A stretch of 64,000 bases of DNA. It comes from VRUE01 sp963725085 (GTDB lineage: Bacteria; Actinomycetota; Thermoleophilia; Solirubrobacterales; 70-9). The stretch spans positions 496,001 through 560,000 of the forward strand of contig CAVRXM010000001.1 of assembly GCA_963725085.1 (NCBI GenBank), given 5' to 3'. Both the position numbers and the translations under genes were made by a program. Shown piece by piece: positions 21,758 through 30,328 of the stretch (position 1 is its first letter; the number at the start of each line of letters is the position of its first letter). The notes under the pieces were generated by a model. It made no database searches. It had not been told where the DNA came from and saw only the letters and a program-made list of their open reading frames with translations.

Positions 21758-22390
21758 ATGGTGAGCGAGGCGGCGGGGAAGGCCGTGCGGGTCAAGGCAG
21801 CGTTGGTGGAGCTCGTCGGGCGCCAGGGGTATGAGGCGACGAGCGTCGATCAGGTCTGCGCCGAGGCCGGCGTCGACACCGACGACTTCGCCCGGCTATT
21901 CGCCGACAAGAAGGACTGCCTCGAGCAGGTCTGGGAGCGGATGACGGTCGACTACATCTGCGCCTGCAAGGGCGCCTACATGGCGGAGGAAAGCTGGCGC
22001 GACGGCCTGCGAGCGGCGGGCTACGCGGCGCTCGAGTGGCTGTTCGCGAACGAAGCTCGGACCCGCTTCTTCCTGATCGAGGTGATGGCCGGCGGCGAGA
22101 TGGTGCGCGCCCACCGCGACGTGATGATGGACGAGTTCATCGAGATGCTCGACGGGGGCCGGCTGGCGGCGCCGAACCCCGCGGCCTTCACCCGCGGCAC
22201 CGCCGAGGGGCTGACCGGCGCGGTCTATGAGAGCGCGATCGCGTCGATCAAGGCCCGGGAGGGACTGAGCGAATCCCAACAGCGGGTGAAGACGGTCATG
22301 CACATCATCGTCCTCACCTACCTCGGCGCCGAGGCGGCGGAGGAGGAGCTGACGATCCCCGCCCCCGGTGAGCTCGGCTCGCGGCCCTAG
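21758..22390 (+). CDS. TetR/AcrR-family transcriptional regulator
   Basis: 210 residues from ATG 21758. The helix-turn-helix region is KAALVELVGRQGYEATSVD..CAEAGVDTDDFARLF, followed by the family's FADKKDCL. The C-terminus carries TYLGAEAAEEELTIPAP, matching the paralogues nearby. It is divergent from the gene at 21048-21737 and convergent with the tandem TetR gene: the four bases CTAG at 22387-22390 supply the TAG stop on both strands. Confidence 0.88.
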   Translation: MVSEAAGKAVRVKAALVELVGRQGYEATSVDQVCAEAGVDTDDFARLFADKKDCLEQVWERMTVDYICACKGAYMAEESWRDGLRAAGYAALEWLFANEARTRFFLIEVMAGGEMVRAHRDVMMDEFIEMLDGGRLAAPNPAAFTRGTAEGLTGAVYESAIASIKAREGLSESQQRVKTVMHIIVLTYLGAEAAEEELTIPAPGELGSRP

Positions 22391-23616
22391 CGATTGCTGG
22401 GGCTGGGGGGCGCTATCTCGAGCTCCTCGCCTGCGATCTCGGGCCCGAGGTAGGGTAGGTAGGCCGCGTAGAGCATCTCAGGAACCGCCTCGGGGCGGAT
22501 CTCGGAGTCGTGGGCGGCGGCCTCGTAGATCTGGCTGAGGATCCCGCCCGCGATCCCCTCGGCGGTGGCCCGGCTCAACCGGTCCGGATCGGCGGCCTCG
22601 GCACGCCCCTCGTCGAGGAGGTCGATCATGCTCGCGATCCCCCGCCACTGGATCTGGCGGGCGCGCTCGGAGGCGGAGCGGATCTCGTTGACCATCAAAT
22701 GGGTCCGGGCCGGGTCCTCGGCGAGCCAGGCCTGAAACGCGTACGCCACCACCCGCAGCCTCGATCGCCAGCCGTCGGCCCCATCGACCACCGCTGCGAA
22801 CTCGATCAGCAGCAGATCGAGCTCGCGCTCGAACACCGCGCAGAAGCAATCGTCGAGGTCGGCGTACTCGCGGTGGAACTCGGCCTCCTCGATCCCACCG
22901 CTGCGGCAGAGGTCGGCGACGGTGACCGCGGTGAACCCGTGCTCGTGGCAGAGGTCGATCAATGCGCGGTCGACCGGCGGGCGGGGGTCGGGCATCTTCG
23001 CCGGGTCCGGTGGCGGCGGGATCGAGAGCTCCTCGGTCGCGACCTGGACGCCGAGGTACGGAAGGACCGCGGTGTACATCGCCTGCGGGACGATGTCCGA
23101 CTCCACGGGCGCCCCGGCGCCGCCGGCGACGGCCACGTAGAGCTGGTTGAAGAGCCCTCCGGCGACCGACTCGGCGGTGGCGCGGGTGAGATCGGCGGGA
23201 GCGCCCGGCTCGGAGCGGCCCTCATCGAGGAGGTCGATCAGTTCCTGGATCCCTTCGCCGATCAGCAGCGCGCTTCGCTCCCCGGCGCGGCGGACCTCGA
23301 CGACGGTGAAGTTGGTGACGCGCTCGTCCTCGGCGAGGTAGCGGAGCAGCGCGTACGCGGTCGCCCGCAGACGGGGGCGCCACTCGGTTAGACCTTCCCG
23401 CGCAACGGCGGCCCGGCGCCGGTAGCGGGCGAACTCGGCGGCGTAGGCCTCGAAGAAGCAGTCCTCGAGGCTCTCGTAGCGCGAGCTGAAGCACTCGACG
23501 CTCACCCCGGCGCGCGCGCAGAGGTCCGCCTCGGTGAGCGAGTGGAACCCCCGCTCGAAGCAGAGATCGATCAGCGCGCTGTGGAGCGGGTCTAGGTTGG
23601 GTGGACCTTCGCTCAA
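22387..23616 (-). CDS. Tandem-TetR protein: two TetR modules in one chain
   Basis: 409 residues from TTG 23616, which lies behind an AGGGGGA site. Unlike most multi-gene stretches here, it is one uninterrupted frame. Module 1 (about 8-200) has the helix-turn-helix HSALIDLCFERGFHSLTEAD..ARAGVSVECFSSRY. It ends in VLPYLGVQVATEELSIPPPP. Module 2 (about 212-405) repeats this as DRALIDLCHEHGFTAVTVAD..SGGIEEAEFHREY and ends in YLPYLGPEIAGEELEIAPP. TetR proteins normally work as homodimers, so this looks like a covalent pseudo-dimer whose two DNA-reading heads differ. A 672-residue version starting at 24405 is open but its first third is a shadow of the neighbouring gene. Confidence 0.85.
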   Translation of the reverse strand: MSEGPPNLDPLHSALIDLCFERGFHSLTEADLCARAGVSVECFSSRYESLEDCFFEAYAAEFARYRRRAAVAREGLTEWRPRLRATAYALLRYLAEDERVTNFTVVEVRRAGERSALLIGEGIQELIDLLDEGRSEPGAPADLTRATAESVAGGLFNQLYVAVAGGAGAPVESDIVPQAMYTAVLPYLGVQVATEELSIPPPPDPAKMPDPRPPVDRALIDLCHEHGFTAVTVADLCRSGGIEEAEFHREYADLDDCFCAVFERELDLLLIEFAAVVDGADGWRSRLRVVAYAFQAWLAEDPARTHLMVNEIRSASERARQIQWRGIASMIDLLDEGRAEAADPDRLSRATAEGIAGGILSQIYEAAAHDSEIRPEAVPEMLYAAYLPYLGPEIAGEELEIAPPSPSNR

Positions 23617-23687
23617 CTCCCGTTCCCCCTGGTGTGACTCCCGATGCGCGCGGGTCCCGATCCCGCGGCACGACTGCAGCCTAGCGG

Positions 23688-24383
23688 CTAGGCGCCCGCG
23701 GCCACCCTCCCGGCGGCCACCCGCGAGGCCTCGGCCTCGCCGATGTAGGGGCGGAGGACGAGCTCGATGTTCTCGGGGATCAGCTCGGCGATCCGGTCGG
23801 TCTCGGAGAAGTTGAGCCGCTGATAGGCGGACCAGAGAACGGCACCGGCCAGCGTGTCCTCGAGGGTCTCCGGGAGGTCGGCCGCCTTCGGGTTGTAGGC
23901 CCGCCCCTGGCTGAGGATCGGGGCGAAGGCCTTGGCGACCCTCTCGTAGTGCCGGAGGATCTGGGGGCCGGCGGTCGGCCCCTCGACGAGGCATGCGCGG
24001 GAGATCAGGGGCTCGGCGATGATCGCCTCGAAGAAGACGGTCAGGGCGACGGCGACCTGCTCGGGCCAGGGACCCTTGGTCTCCTCGAGCGCGGCCCGCA
24101 CCTGCGCCTCGGTGAGCGCCGTCGCATGCTCGAAGAGGTCGATGAACGCCGCTTCCTTGCCGACGTAGTGCTTGTAGAACGTCTTGAAGCTGACCCTCGC
24201 CCGCTTGACGATCAGCTCGACCCGGACACCCGCGTAACCGCGCTTGGCGACGAGTTCGCCGGTGGCGCGGCGGATGCGTCGACGCTGGGCTTCGGCAACC
24301 GTCTCGCGGGTCAGTCCGGGCGCCGAATCGTCCAGCGAGGTGCGGGAACCCCTTCCGGGAAGAGCGCGCATTCCCGGCAGCAT
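23688..24383 (-). CDS. TetR/AcrR-family transcriptional regulator
   Basis: 231 residues from ATG 24383; an ATG four codons later is an alternative. The helix-turn-helix region is ATGELVAKRGYAGVRVELIV..ARVSFKTFYKHYVGKEAAF. The ligand-binding part is all-alpha and ends LRPYIGEAEASRVAAG. It lies upstream of, and in the same direction as, the tandem TetR gene, with 71 bp between them. It is the most diverged member of the local paralogue group at its C-terminus. Confidence 0.87.
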   Translation of the reverse strand: MLPGMRALPGRGSRTSLDDSAPGLTRETVAEAQRRRIRRATGELVAKRGYAGVRVELIVKRARVSFKTFYKHYVGKEAAFIDLFEHATALTEAQVRAALEETKGPWPEQVAVALTVFFEAIIAEPLISRACLVEGPTAGPQILRHYERVAKAFAPILSQGRAYNPKAADLPETLEDTLAGAVLWSAYQRLNFSETDRIAELIPENIELVLRPYIGEAEASRVAAGRVAAGA

Positions 24384-24613
24384 AGTCGGCGCGCAGGCCG
24401 ATCATGAAGAGGATCGCGGCCGGCGGGGGCCTCCCGCGAGCCCCCCGCCGTGCGGCTCCTCACTGGGCCGAGCGTTGCCAACCGGGCGCCAACAGGGATT
24501 GTCAGGGATGGGCCCGGCGCAGACGGCCGCGATCGATCCAACGCAACGAGGGACGGTCGGCTATTCCCACTGATGCTTCCTTTTCGCTCCCCGATCCCCA
24601 CGGTGCTGGTTGG

Positions 24614-24631
24614 TTGACGATACACTGTATC
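24614..24631 (+). promoter_or_regulatory. Palindromic operator overlapping a -35-like hexamer
   Basis: A perfect 13-bp palindrome, GATACACTGTATC (24619-24631, central C at 24625), overlaps the TTGACG at 24614-24619. Dyads of this size and composition are typical TetR-family operators. It lies 52 bp before the GTG of the TetR gene at 24683 and so probably mediates autorepression. No convincing -10 element is seen at standard spacing. The rest of the gap 24384-24682 shows no gene. Confidence 0.55.
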
Positions 24632-24682
24632 ACCAGATTTCGAACGGCCGTCTCGGCCGCGGAGAGAGGTAAGTTTTCGGAC

Positions 24683-25336
24683 GTGCGTGGTGACCGGGGG
24701 AAGGGAAAGCGCCGGCGCCCGCTGACGCCCGAGGGGATCATCTCCGCCGCGATTCGGATCGCGGACGAGGAGGGGTTGGATGCCGTCTCGATCCGCCGCA
24801 TCGCCGCCGAGATCGACGCCCGGCCGATGAGCCTCTACGACCACTTCGCCAGCAAGGAAATGCTGCTCTCCGCGATGGCGGACGAGGTCGTGGCGGAGGT
24901 GCTGGTCGACCCTCCCCTGCCGCCCGAGTGGAGGCGGGCGATCACCGAGATCTCACGCCGCCTGTACGGGATGCTGGTCAGGCACCCCTGGCTGATCTCG
25001 GTGACCAGCGCGCAGCCTCGCTTCGGGCCCAACAGCGAGAAGCAGGCCGCCCAGCTCGCCGAGGCGATGTCGGGGCTCTCGCTGGAGTCGGCCGAGATGT
25101 GGGTCCTGGTGGGGACGGTCAACGACTACGTGCTCGGGCACTCGCTGCGAGCCGCCACGATCCCGAAGCCGGAGGCCCTCGAGGACGTCATCGCCGAGCC
25201 GGCGATCGAGGTGATCCCGGAGCTGGAGTCGCTGCCCGACTACCTCCGGACCCGGGCCTCGGTCGAGCGCTTCGAGGCGGGGCTGAAGGCCGTCCTCGAC
25301 GGCATCGAAAAGCAGCTTCCTCCCGATCTCCAGTGA
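24683..25336 (+). CDS. TetR-family regulator with TetR_C-type ligand domain
   Basis: 217 residues from GTG 24683. The helix-turn-helix is IADEEGLDAVSIRRIAAEID..PMSLYDHFASKEMLLSAM, and the C-terminal part (WRRAITEISRRLYGMLVRHP..VTSAQPRFGP) is the tetracycline-repressor-like C-domain, unlike its neighbours. It begins with a basic segment (RGKGKRRRP). The start is chosen because upstream codons have no family resemblance and because the operator palindrome would then be upstream. It is convergent with the secreted delta-60 gene. Confidence 0.85.
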   Translation: MRGDRGKGKRRRPLTPEGIISAAIRIADEEGLDAVSIRRIAAEIDARPMSLYDHFASKEMLLSAMADEVVAEVLVDPPLPPEWRRAITEISRRLYGMLVRHPWLISVTSAQPRFGPNSEKQAAQLAEAMSGLSLESAEMWVLVGTVNDYVLGHSLRAATIPKPEALEDVIAEPAIEVIPELESLPDYLRTRASVERFEAGLKAVLDGIEKQLPPDLQ

Positions 25337-25363
25337 ATCTCCAGCGGTTCCGGCCGCCGTCCC

Positions 25364-26812
25364 TCAATCACCGAGGGCGTAGCGGGCGACCGCCAGCCCG
25401 GGACCTCGCCGGGTGCCGCGACGGAAGGCCCCGACGAGCAATGCGTGCCCCTGGCCGTCCAACAACAGCCTCTTCCCACGGACCGTGCGCCCTTTGAAGG
25501 CGGTCGCGACCCGGCCGTCGCGACCGAAGCGCATGTCGATCTTCCCGTTTGCCTCAAGCCGTGTGATCAGGAACCTGCCGCGGTCCTTGCCATTCGGCGC
25601 ATCCGCTCTGCGGAGCGTGCCCCCGAGCAGCACCCGTCCTTCCGCCCCGACGGCGACCGAGACGAGTTCGCTGCCGGGCGGCCCGGGCGGCCTCACGACC
25701 ACGCTGCCCCGGCGCCGAAGGACCGCGGCGGGGGTTCCATCCGGGTTGAGGGCGAACACCCGAACCCGGCGCGGATCGTCCGATTTCGAGGCGAGCGACT
25801 CGAGCGCGACGATCGAGCCATCCGATCCCGGAACCGCGGAGGTGATCCAGCCGGGAAGCCAGCCCCGGGGGCCGAAGGCCGGCTGTGGCTCCCCGTCGGC
25901 GGTCAGCCGGGCCAGGCCCAACTCCCCTTCCGCCCGCGGGCAGGGAGCTGAGCCGGGACCGTAGGTCACCTCTCCCCCGGTCCCCGCGAGCGGATCGGCG
26001 CTGAGTTCGGCGTGGAGAGGGTTTTCCGCGGCGCTACTGCCGCCGAAGAACCCGTCGCCGCCGCCGAAGCTGGCGTCCAGTGCCCCCGCCGGCGTCAACC
26101 TGGCGATGAGCGCCGCGAAGGTGACCGTGTTCCAGAACCAGTCGTGGGCGCAACCGAATTCGACCCCGGCGCTGGCGCCGCCGGTGAGGATCACCCGGTC
26201 CTGGGCGTCGACGGCGACGCCCGTGGCCTCCGCCCAAGGGCGTGTGAGGATCGGCCTCCCCGAGGAGTCGAGCGGGACCGGAAGGCCGAAGGTGGTTTCG
26301 AGGACCCCGCGGTCGGCGAACGACGGGTCGAGGGCCCCGTTCGGCATGAACCGCATCACCCGTGCCGCCCGAGCCGATTCCGGGATCGTCCCGACCGTTC
26401 CCCCCAACGGCTGTTCCTGGACCGGCAGGATCGACGATCCCGCAACGACGATTCGGTTCTGCGAGTCGACGGCCAGCCCGGAGATCTCGAAGCCGGCGCC
26501 CGGCGCAGGCGGCGGGGTGAGCGTCCCGCCGACGCCGAACGATTCGTCGAGGGTCCCATCGAGCCCGATCCGGAGTACCGACCGGCTGGTCGGGACGAGC
26601 AGGCCGCCGTCCTGCATCAGAACGGCGAGCGAGGGGCGGGTCGGATACCCCAGCCTCGCCGACGGCAGGGCCACTCGGCCCCACTTTCCGTAGGTCGGAT
26701 CGAGGCGGACCCCGGCCGACACCTTTGCGGCCGCGACGCCGACGAAAGCCAACAGCACGGCGAGGGCAGCCGCCAAGGTCGGCGCGAGGCGCCCGGTCAT
26801 CAGGTTCGACAT
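25364..26812 (-). CDS. Secreted delta-60-repeat beta-propeller protein
   Basis: 482 residues, intact, from ATG 26812. A signal peptide (LAPTLAAALAVLLAFVGVAA) is followed by repeats of the delta-60 type, in which LDxSFGxxG alternates with a VDSQNRIVVAG strand: LDESFGVGGTLTPP, LDPSFADRGVLETTFG, LDASFGGGDGFFGG and MRFGRDGRVATAFKG. Such repeats fold as beta-propellers in exported proteins. It is convergent with the TetR gene (27-bp gap). Its role is unknown. Confidence 0.8.
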   Translation of the reverse strand: MSNLMTGRLAPTLAAALAVLLAFVGVAAAKVSAGVRLDPTYGKWGRVALPSARLGYPTRPSLAVLMQDGGLLVPTSRSVLRIGLDGTLDESFGVGGTLTPPPAPGAGFEISGLAVDSQNRIVVAGSSILPVQEQPLGGTVGTIPESARAARVMRFMPNGALDPSFADRGVLETTFGLPVPLDSSGRPILTRPWAEATGVAVDAQDRVILTGGASAGVEFGCAHDWFWNTVTFAALIARLTPAGALDASFGGGDGFFGGSSAAENPLHAELSADPLAGTGGEVTYGPGSAPCPRAEGELGLARLTADGEPQPAFGPRGWLPGWITSAVPGSDGSIVALESLASKSDDPRRVRVFALNPDGTPAAVLRRRGSVVVRPPGPPGSELVSVAVGAEGRVLLGGTLRRADAPNGKDRGRFLITRLEANGKIDMRFGRDGRVATAFKGRTVRGKRLLLDGQGHALLVGAFRRGTRRGPGLAVARYALGD

Positions 26813-26859
26813 CGTCGCCCCAAAAACCCTGTCCGGGGGGTCGGGATGCGCCCGGGCGC

Positions 26860-26962
26860 CTATTTCAGGCTCAACCTCAGCGTGCCCTTGAAGCTCTGCC
26901 TGCTGGCGATTCCGCCGGTCGGGGTGAAGCTCAGCGAGCCCTTGACCTTCAGCGCTTTGGCC
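26860..26962 (-). pseudogene. 3' remnant of a secreted repeat-protein gene
   Basis: Between the delta-60 gene and the dehydrogenase, the minus strand encodes, ending at a TAG (26862-26860), a strand-rich tail: AKALKVKGSLSFTPTGG followed by SFKGTLRLSLK. Tails of this kind (FTPTGG near a basic end) occur at the C-terminus of large actinobacterial surface proteins. No start codon or upstream body is present; the reading frame runs straight into the dehydrogenase stop. I read it as the end of a gene whose front was lost. Confidence 0.45.
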
Positions 26963-28210
26963 TCAGAGGCGGACCAGGTTCTCCGCCGGGAAGCCGCGGG
27001 TGACACCGCGGAAGTCGACGACCAGCGGCGCCGTGGCGACGACCTGCTCGTAGTCCAATTCCGGGTGGGCGGTGACGATCGCCGCCGCGTCGGCCGACTC
27101 CAGCGCCGAGGCCAGCTCGACCGAGGAGAGCTGGAGCTCGGGCAGCTCGGGAACGTGCGGGTCGTGGTAGGAGACCTCGGCGCCGAGCTCGCGCAGCAGC
27201 CTGACGATCTGCAGCGCGGGCGATTCGCGCGTGTCGCCGACCCCGGCCTTGTAGGAGACGCCGAGGACGAGGACGCCGGCGCCGTGGACGGCCTTGCCGG
27301 CCTCGTTGAGGGCGCGGGCGATCAGGTCGACGCAGTAGGCCGGCTGGGCGCGGTTGACCTTGCCGGCGAGCTCGATGAACTCGGGGTAGAAGTCGTGTTC
27401 GCGGGCCTTGAAGGCGAGGTAGAAGGGGTCGACCGGCAGGCAGTGGCCGCCCATCCCCGGCCCCGGGTCGAAGCGCATGAAGCCGAACGGCTTGGTCGAG
27501 GCGGCGTCGAGCACCTCCCAGACGTCGATCCCGAGCCGGTCGCAGAGCTGGGAGAGCTCGTTGACGAGGGCGATGTTGACCGAGCGGAAGATGTTCTCGA
27601 GCAGCTTCGCCAGCTCGGCGGCCTCGGGGGTCGAGAGCACGACGACCTCGTCGCAGATCAGCGAGTAGAGCTCGCGCGCCCGCTCGGCGCAGGCCTCGGT
27701 CATGCCGCCGACGAGCTTCGGCGTGGTCCGAATCGTGTAGTCGGTGCGACCGGGGTCGATCCTCTCGGGGGAGAAGGCGAGGTGGAAATCTTCGCCGGCC
27801 GACATCCCCGACTCCTCGAGGATCGGCAGCAGCCGCTCCCGGGTCGTGCCCGGGTAGGTCGTCGACTCGAGGACGATCAGCTGCCCCGGTCGGAGGACCT
27901 TGGCGAGGGCGTTCGAGGCCTCGATCAGGTAGGTCAGGTCCGGTTCGCGGGCGCTCGTGAGCGGCGTCGGCACGCAGACGATGACCGCCTCGCAGGGCTC
28001 GAGCCGGGCGTACTCGGTGCTCGCCGCGAGCCTGCCGCCGAGCGGCGCGAGCGTCTCGTCGGGGATGTCCTCGATGTAGCTGCGCCCCGCGTTCAGCGCC
28101 TCGATCTTGCGCGGGTCGGTGTCGAGTCCGACCACCTCGTGACCAGCCTCGGCGAAGGCGACCGCGAGGGGCAGGCCGACGTAGCCGAGGCCGACGATCC
28201 CGATCTTCAT
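26963..28210 (-). CDS. UDP-sugar 6-dehydrogenase (UDP-Glc/UDP-HexNAc dehydrogenase family)
   Basis: 415 residues, intact. Oxidises the C6 of a UDP-sugar to the uronic acid with two NAD+. The N-terminal Rossmann motif is KIGIVGLGYVGLPLAVAFAE. The catalytic cysteine is in PGMGGHCLPVDPFY (about residue 260), and the substrate lysine is in ELAKLLENIFRSVNIA. The C-terminal domain has SYKAGVGDTRESP. The HCLPVDP form resembles WecC/WbpA enzymes acting on UDP-HexNAc, but the substrate is not certain. It starts at ATG 28210, 10 nt after a repeated leader hairpin. It could feed the exopolysaccharide locus to the right. Confidence 0.88.
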   Translation of the reverse strand: MKIGIVGLGYVGLPLAVAFAEAGHEVVGLDTDPRKIEALNAGRSYIEDIPDETLAPLGGRLAASTEYARLEPCEAVIVCVPTPLTSAREPDLTYLIEASNALAKVLRPGQLIVLESTTYPGTTRERLLPILEESGMSAGEDFHLAFSPERIDPGRTDYTIRTTPKLVGGMTEACAERARELYSLICDEVVVLSTPEAAELAKLLENIFRSVNIALVNELSQLCDRLGIDVWEVLDAASTKPFGFMRFDPGPGMGGHCLPVDPFYLAFKAREHDFYPEFIELAGKVNRAQPAYCVDLIARALNEAGKAVHGAGVLVLGVSYKAGVGDTRESPALQIVRLLRELGAEVSYHDPHVPELPELQLSSVELASALESADAAAIVTAHPELDYEQVVATAPLVVDFRGVTRGFPAENLVRL

Positions 28211-28220
28211 GCGACAAGTT

Positions 28221-28277
28221 TCGCGCTTCGCTCGCTGCGCGAGGAATCAGATATGCACGCTTGCTCGCTCCGCACTC
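28221..28277 (-). repeat. Leader hairpin repeat, copy 1 (before the dehydrogenase)
   Basis: Read on the minus strand: GAGCGAGCAAGC, a GCATATCTGATTC segment, then the hairpin TCGCGC-AGCGAGCGAA-GCGCGA (28242-28221), ending 10 nt before the ATG. It aligns with 29772-29827 and 33063-33118, which also stand directly before minus-strand start codons. Confidence 0.6.
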
Positions 28278-28341
28278 CCCGGGAGTCTAGGCGCAGAACG
28301 AGCCGTTGCAGCGCCCCCGGGACTGCCCTAGGCTGATTGCG

Positions 28342-29013
28342 ATGGATTCCCCTTCCGCTCCGAGTGGACGTCACGGGTTGCCAGAGGCCTACGCCGTCCG
28401 CTCCCAACGGGAGCGCCTGCGGGAGGCGATGGTCAGGGTCGCGGCGGCGAAAGGGTACGAGGCGGCGACGGTCACCGACGTGATCGAGGTCGCCGGCGTC
28501 TCCCGCGAGACCTTCCACGAAATGTTCGTCGACAAGGAGGACTGCTTCCTCGAGGCCTACGACGCCGTAATCGACGTCCTCGTCGCCCATGTGACCAGCG
28601 CCTATGAGGCCGCGGCCGGCGAGCCGTGGCCGGACCGGATGACGGCGGCGCTGCGGGCCCTGGTCAGCCTGCTCGCCGCCGAGTCCGACATCGCGCGGAT
28701 GGCGATGGTCGAGGTGACCGCGGTCGGCGAGAGCGCAAGGGAGCGCTACCGTGCGGCGCTGACCCGGTTCTCGCGGCTGCTCGAGGAAGGGCGCGAATAC
28801 ACGGCCGAGGGCAAATCGCTCCCTCCCGACACTGCCCGCTTCGCGATCGGCGGGGCAACCTCACTGATCTTCGACGAGATCCGCGCCGGCCGCGGCCCCG
28901 AGCTCGAACGGATCCTCCCCGACCTCGTCTTCGCGGTGCTGATGCCCTACCTCGGGCCCGAAGCCGCCGAGGACGAGATGCGCCGGGTCTCAACCGGCCG
29001 CGACCCGGCCTAG
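28342..29013 (+). CDS. TetR/AcrR-family transcriptional regulator
   Basis: 223 residues from ATG 28342. The helix-turn-helix part is REAMVRVAAAKGYEAATVTD..AGVSRETFHEMFVDKEDCF, and the C-terminus is VLMPYLGPEAAEDEMRRV, the shared tail of this regional family. It is divergent from the dehydrogenase and convergent with the enoyl-CoA hydratase, with which it shares the palindrome CTAG (29010-29013) as both stop codons. Control of one of these neighbours is likely but not shown. Confidence 0.87.
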   Translation: MDSPSAPSGRHGLPEAYAVRSQRERLREAMVRVAAAKGYEAATVTDVIEVAGVSRETFHEMFVDKEDCFLEAYDAVIDVLVAHVTSAYEAAAGEPWPDRMTAALRALVSLLAAESDIARMAMVEVTAVGESARERYRAALTRFSRLLEEGREYTAEGKSLPPDTARFAIGGATSLIFDEIRAGRGPELERILPDLVFAVLMPYLGPEAAEDEMRRVSTGRDPA

Positions 29014-29763
29014 ACGCCCTCGCCGCCGCGGCCCTCGCCGGCCGCGAACCTGGCGGCGCCCCGGGCCGCCACCTCGAGGACCTCGCGGCCGAGCCGGTGC
29101 TCGAGCTCCAGGCCCTGTTCAAGCGGCAGGCCGGCGCCCTCGATCGCCGCGCGGCGGTCGGCGAGCATCGTCTCCTGGGGGAACGAGGCGATCTTCTCGG
29201 CGAGCTCGAGCGCGCGCTCGAGATGGCCGCCGGCAGGCGACGATCTCGTTCACGAGCCCGATCCTGTGGGCCTCCTCGGCGTCGACCGGGCGGCCGGTGA
29301 GGATCAGCTCGAGCGCCCGGCCCATCCCGACCACCAGCGGCAGCCGCTGCGTCCCTCCGTCGACCAGCGGAACGCCCCAGCGGCGCTCGAAGAGGCCGAA
29401 GGTCGACCCCGGGGTCGCGATCCGCAGGTCGCACCAGAGCGCGAGCTCGACCCCGCCCGCGAGGCACCAGCCGTCGACGGCGGCGATCGCCGGCTTCGAT
29501 GGGGTGACCCGGGTCGACCCCATCGGGCCCTCGGGGTGGTCGACATCGAGGTCGAGCGCCTTCAGATCGGCGCCCGCGCAGAACGCCTCGCCGCCGGCGC
29601 CGGTCAGGACCAGGACCCGCGCCCCCGAGTCGGCCTCGAAGTCGCGGAGGCCCTGCCGCAGCAGCTCGGCCGTCGGGGCGTCGACCGCGTTACGGCGCTC
29701 GGGCCGGTCGATCGTCAGCACCGCGGCGGCGCCGACCCGCTCGTAGCGAACGCTCTCGCTCAT
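29010..29763 (-). CDS. Enoyl-CoA hydratase/isomerase family protein, frameshifted
   Basis: About 251 residues (crotonase fold). Hydrates or isomerises acyl-CoA thioesters in the cytoplasm. The start is ATG 29763. RPERRNAVD is the CoA-binding start; GAGGEAFCAGADLKAL forms the first oxyanion-hole strand; CLAGGVELALWCDLRIA holds the second. FGLFERRWGVPLVDGGTQRL is typical of the family. The frame breaks near 29232; the expected HLERALELAEKIASFP helix continues in another frame to the stop at 29010. The usual catalytic glutamates are not both obvious, so the exact reaction is open. A leader hairpin repeat sits 8 nt upstream. Confidence 0.82.
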
Positions 29764-29771
29764 AACAATTG

Positions 29772-29827
29772 TTCGCGTTTCTCTCGCTTCGCGAAGAACC
29801 TGAGATGCCTCATTGGGCTCGCTCTAG
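29772..29827 (-). repeat. Leader hairpin repeat, copy 2 (before the enoyl-CoA hydratase)
   Basis: On the minus strand: AGAGCGAGCCC, GGCATCTCAGGTTC, then TTCGCG-AAGCGAGAGAAA-CGCGAA (29795-29772), ending 8 nt before the ATG. Relative to copy 1 the stem differs on both sides but still pairs perfectly, and the loop keeps GCGAG.GAA. Confidence 0.6.
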
Positions 29828-30328
29828 CGTTCACGCGGGTAAGAGTAGGGAGCGGGCGGGCTAGCTGCGGCGGTCTCGCGGGGTTTCGCCGAAGCGCCCG
29901 GCTCCCAGGTTGCGCCCCGGTCGCACGGCTCGGAGGGCAGGCAGTTCCAAGCCACGGCGAACGCTAGGGACCGGCTCGGACAACTCCCCCACCCTGTTTC
30001 AGGGCAAGAAAAAACGACCAGCGGTGGCGTTCGAAGCCTGCCCCGCGCGTAGCCTTCGCACGTAGAAGCTTGCTCCCGCCACCTTCGAGATGGTGTCCCA
30101 CTTGGCTTTGTGGGGCCTCTCTCTGCCAGTCGCAAAGCGAACCTAGCGCGCCGCAAGCTCAAGCGCCAGTCCTGTCAATCGGCAACCTCGCAAACTCCGA
30201 CAAAATGTGCCCCTTCGAATCAGATGAGCGACGGGTTGGACCCCTCCCGGCGGCGGCCGCGGTCATAACTACTGGAAGCCTCGCGACTGCGCTCCGCGTC
30301 CGGGGCCGCCTTGGCTTACGCTCCGCTG
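29828..30328. other. Non-coding gap before metF
   Basis: About 500 bases without a supportable gene on either strand. Short open frames exist but none resembles a protein I know. GC content is somewhat lower around 30150-30270. I looked for a riboswitch in front of metF (SAM-type core elements) and saw no convincing one. No tRNA or insertion-sequence ends are visible. Confidence 0.5.

Noticed and set aside
22387..24405. A single 672-residue protein
   Set aside because: The frame is open to 24405, but the first third overlaps a well-supported TetR gene in another frame and shows no TetR or other motif. The real protein begins near 23616.
26012..28336. A 774-codon open frame on the plus strand
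   Set aside because: It lies opposite the delta-60 gene and the sugar dehydrogenase and has no recognisable domain. High GC keeps the antisense frame open; its residue make-up (R, G, D, A) is that of a shadow frame.
29828..30328. SAM or other riboswitch upstream of metF
   Set aside because: I looked for conserved core elements of SAM-type riboswitches and found none; the stretch has no long pairing near the start codon.
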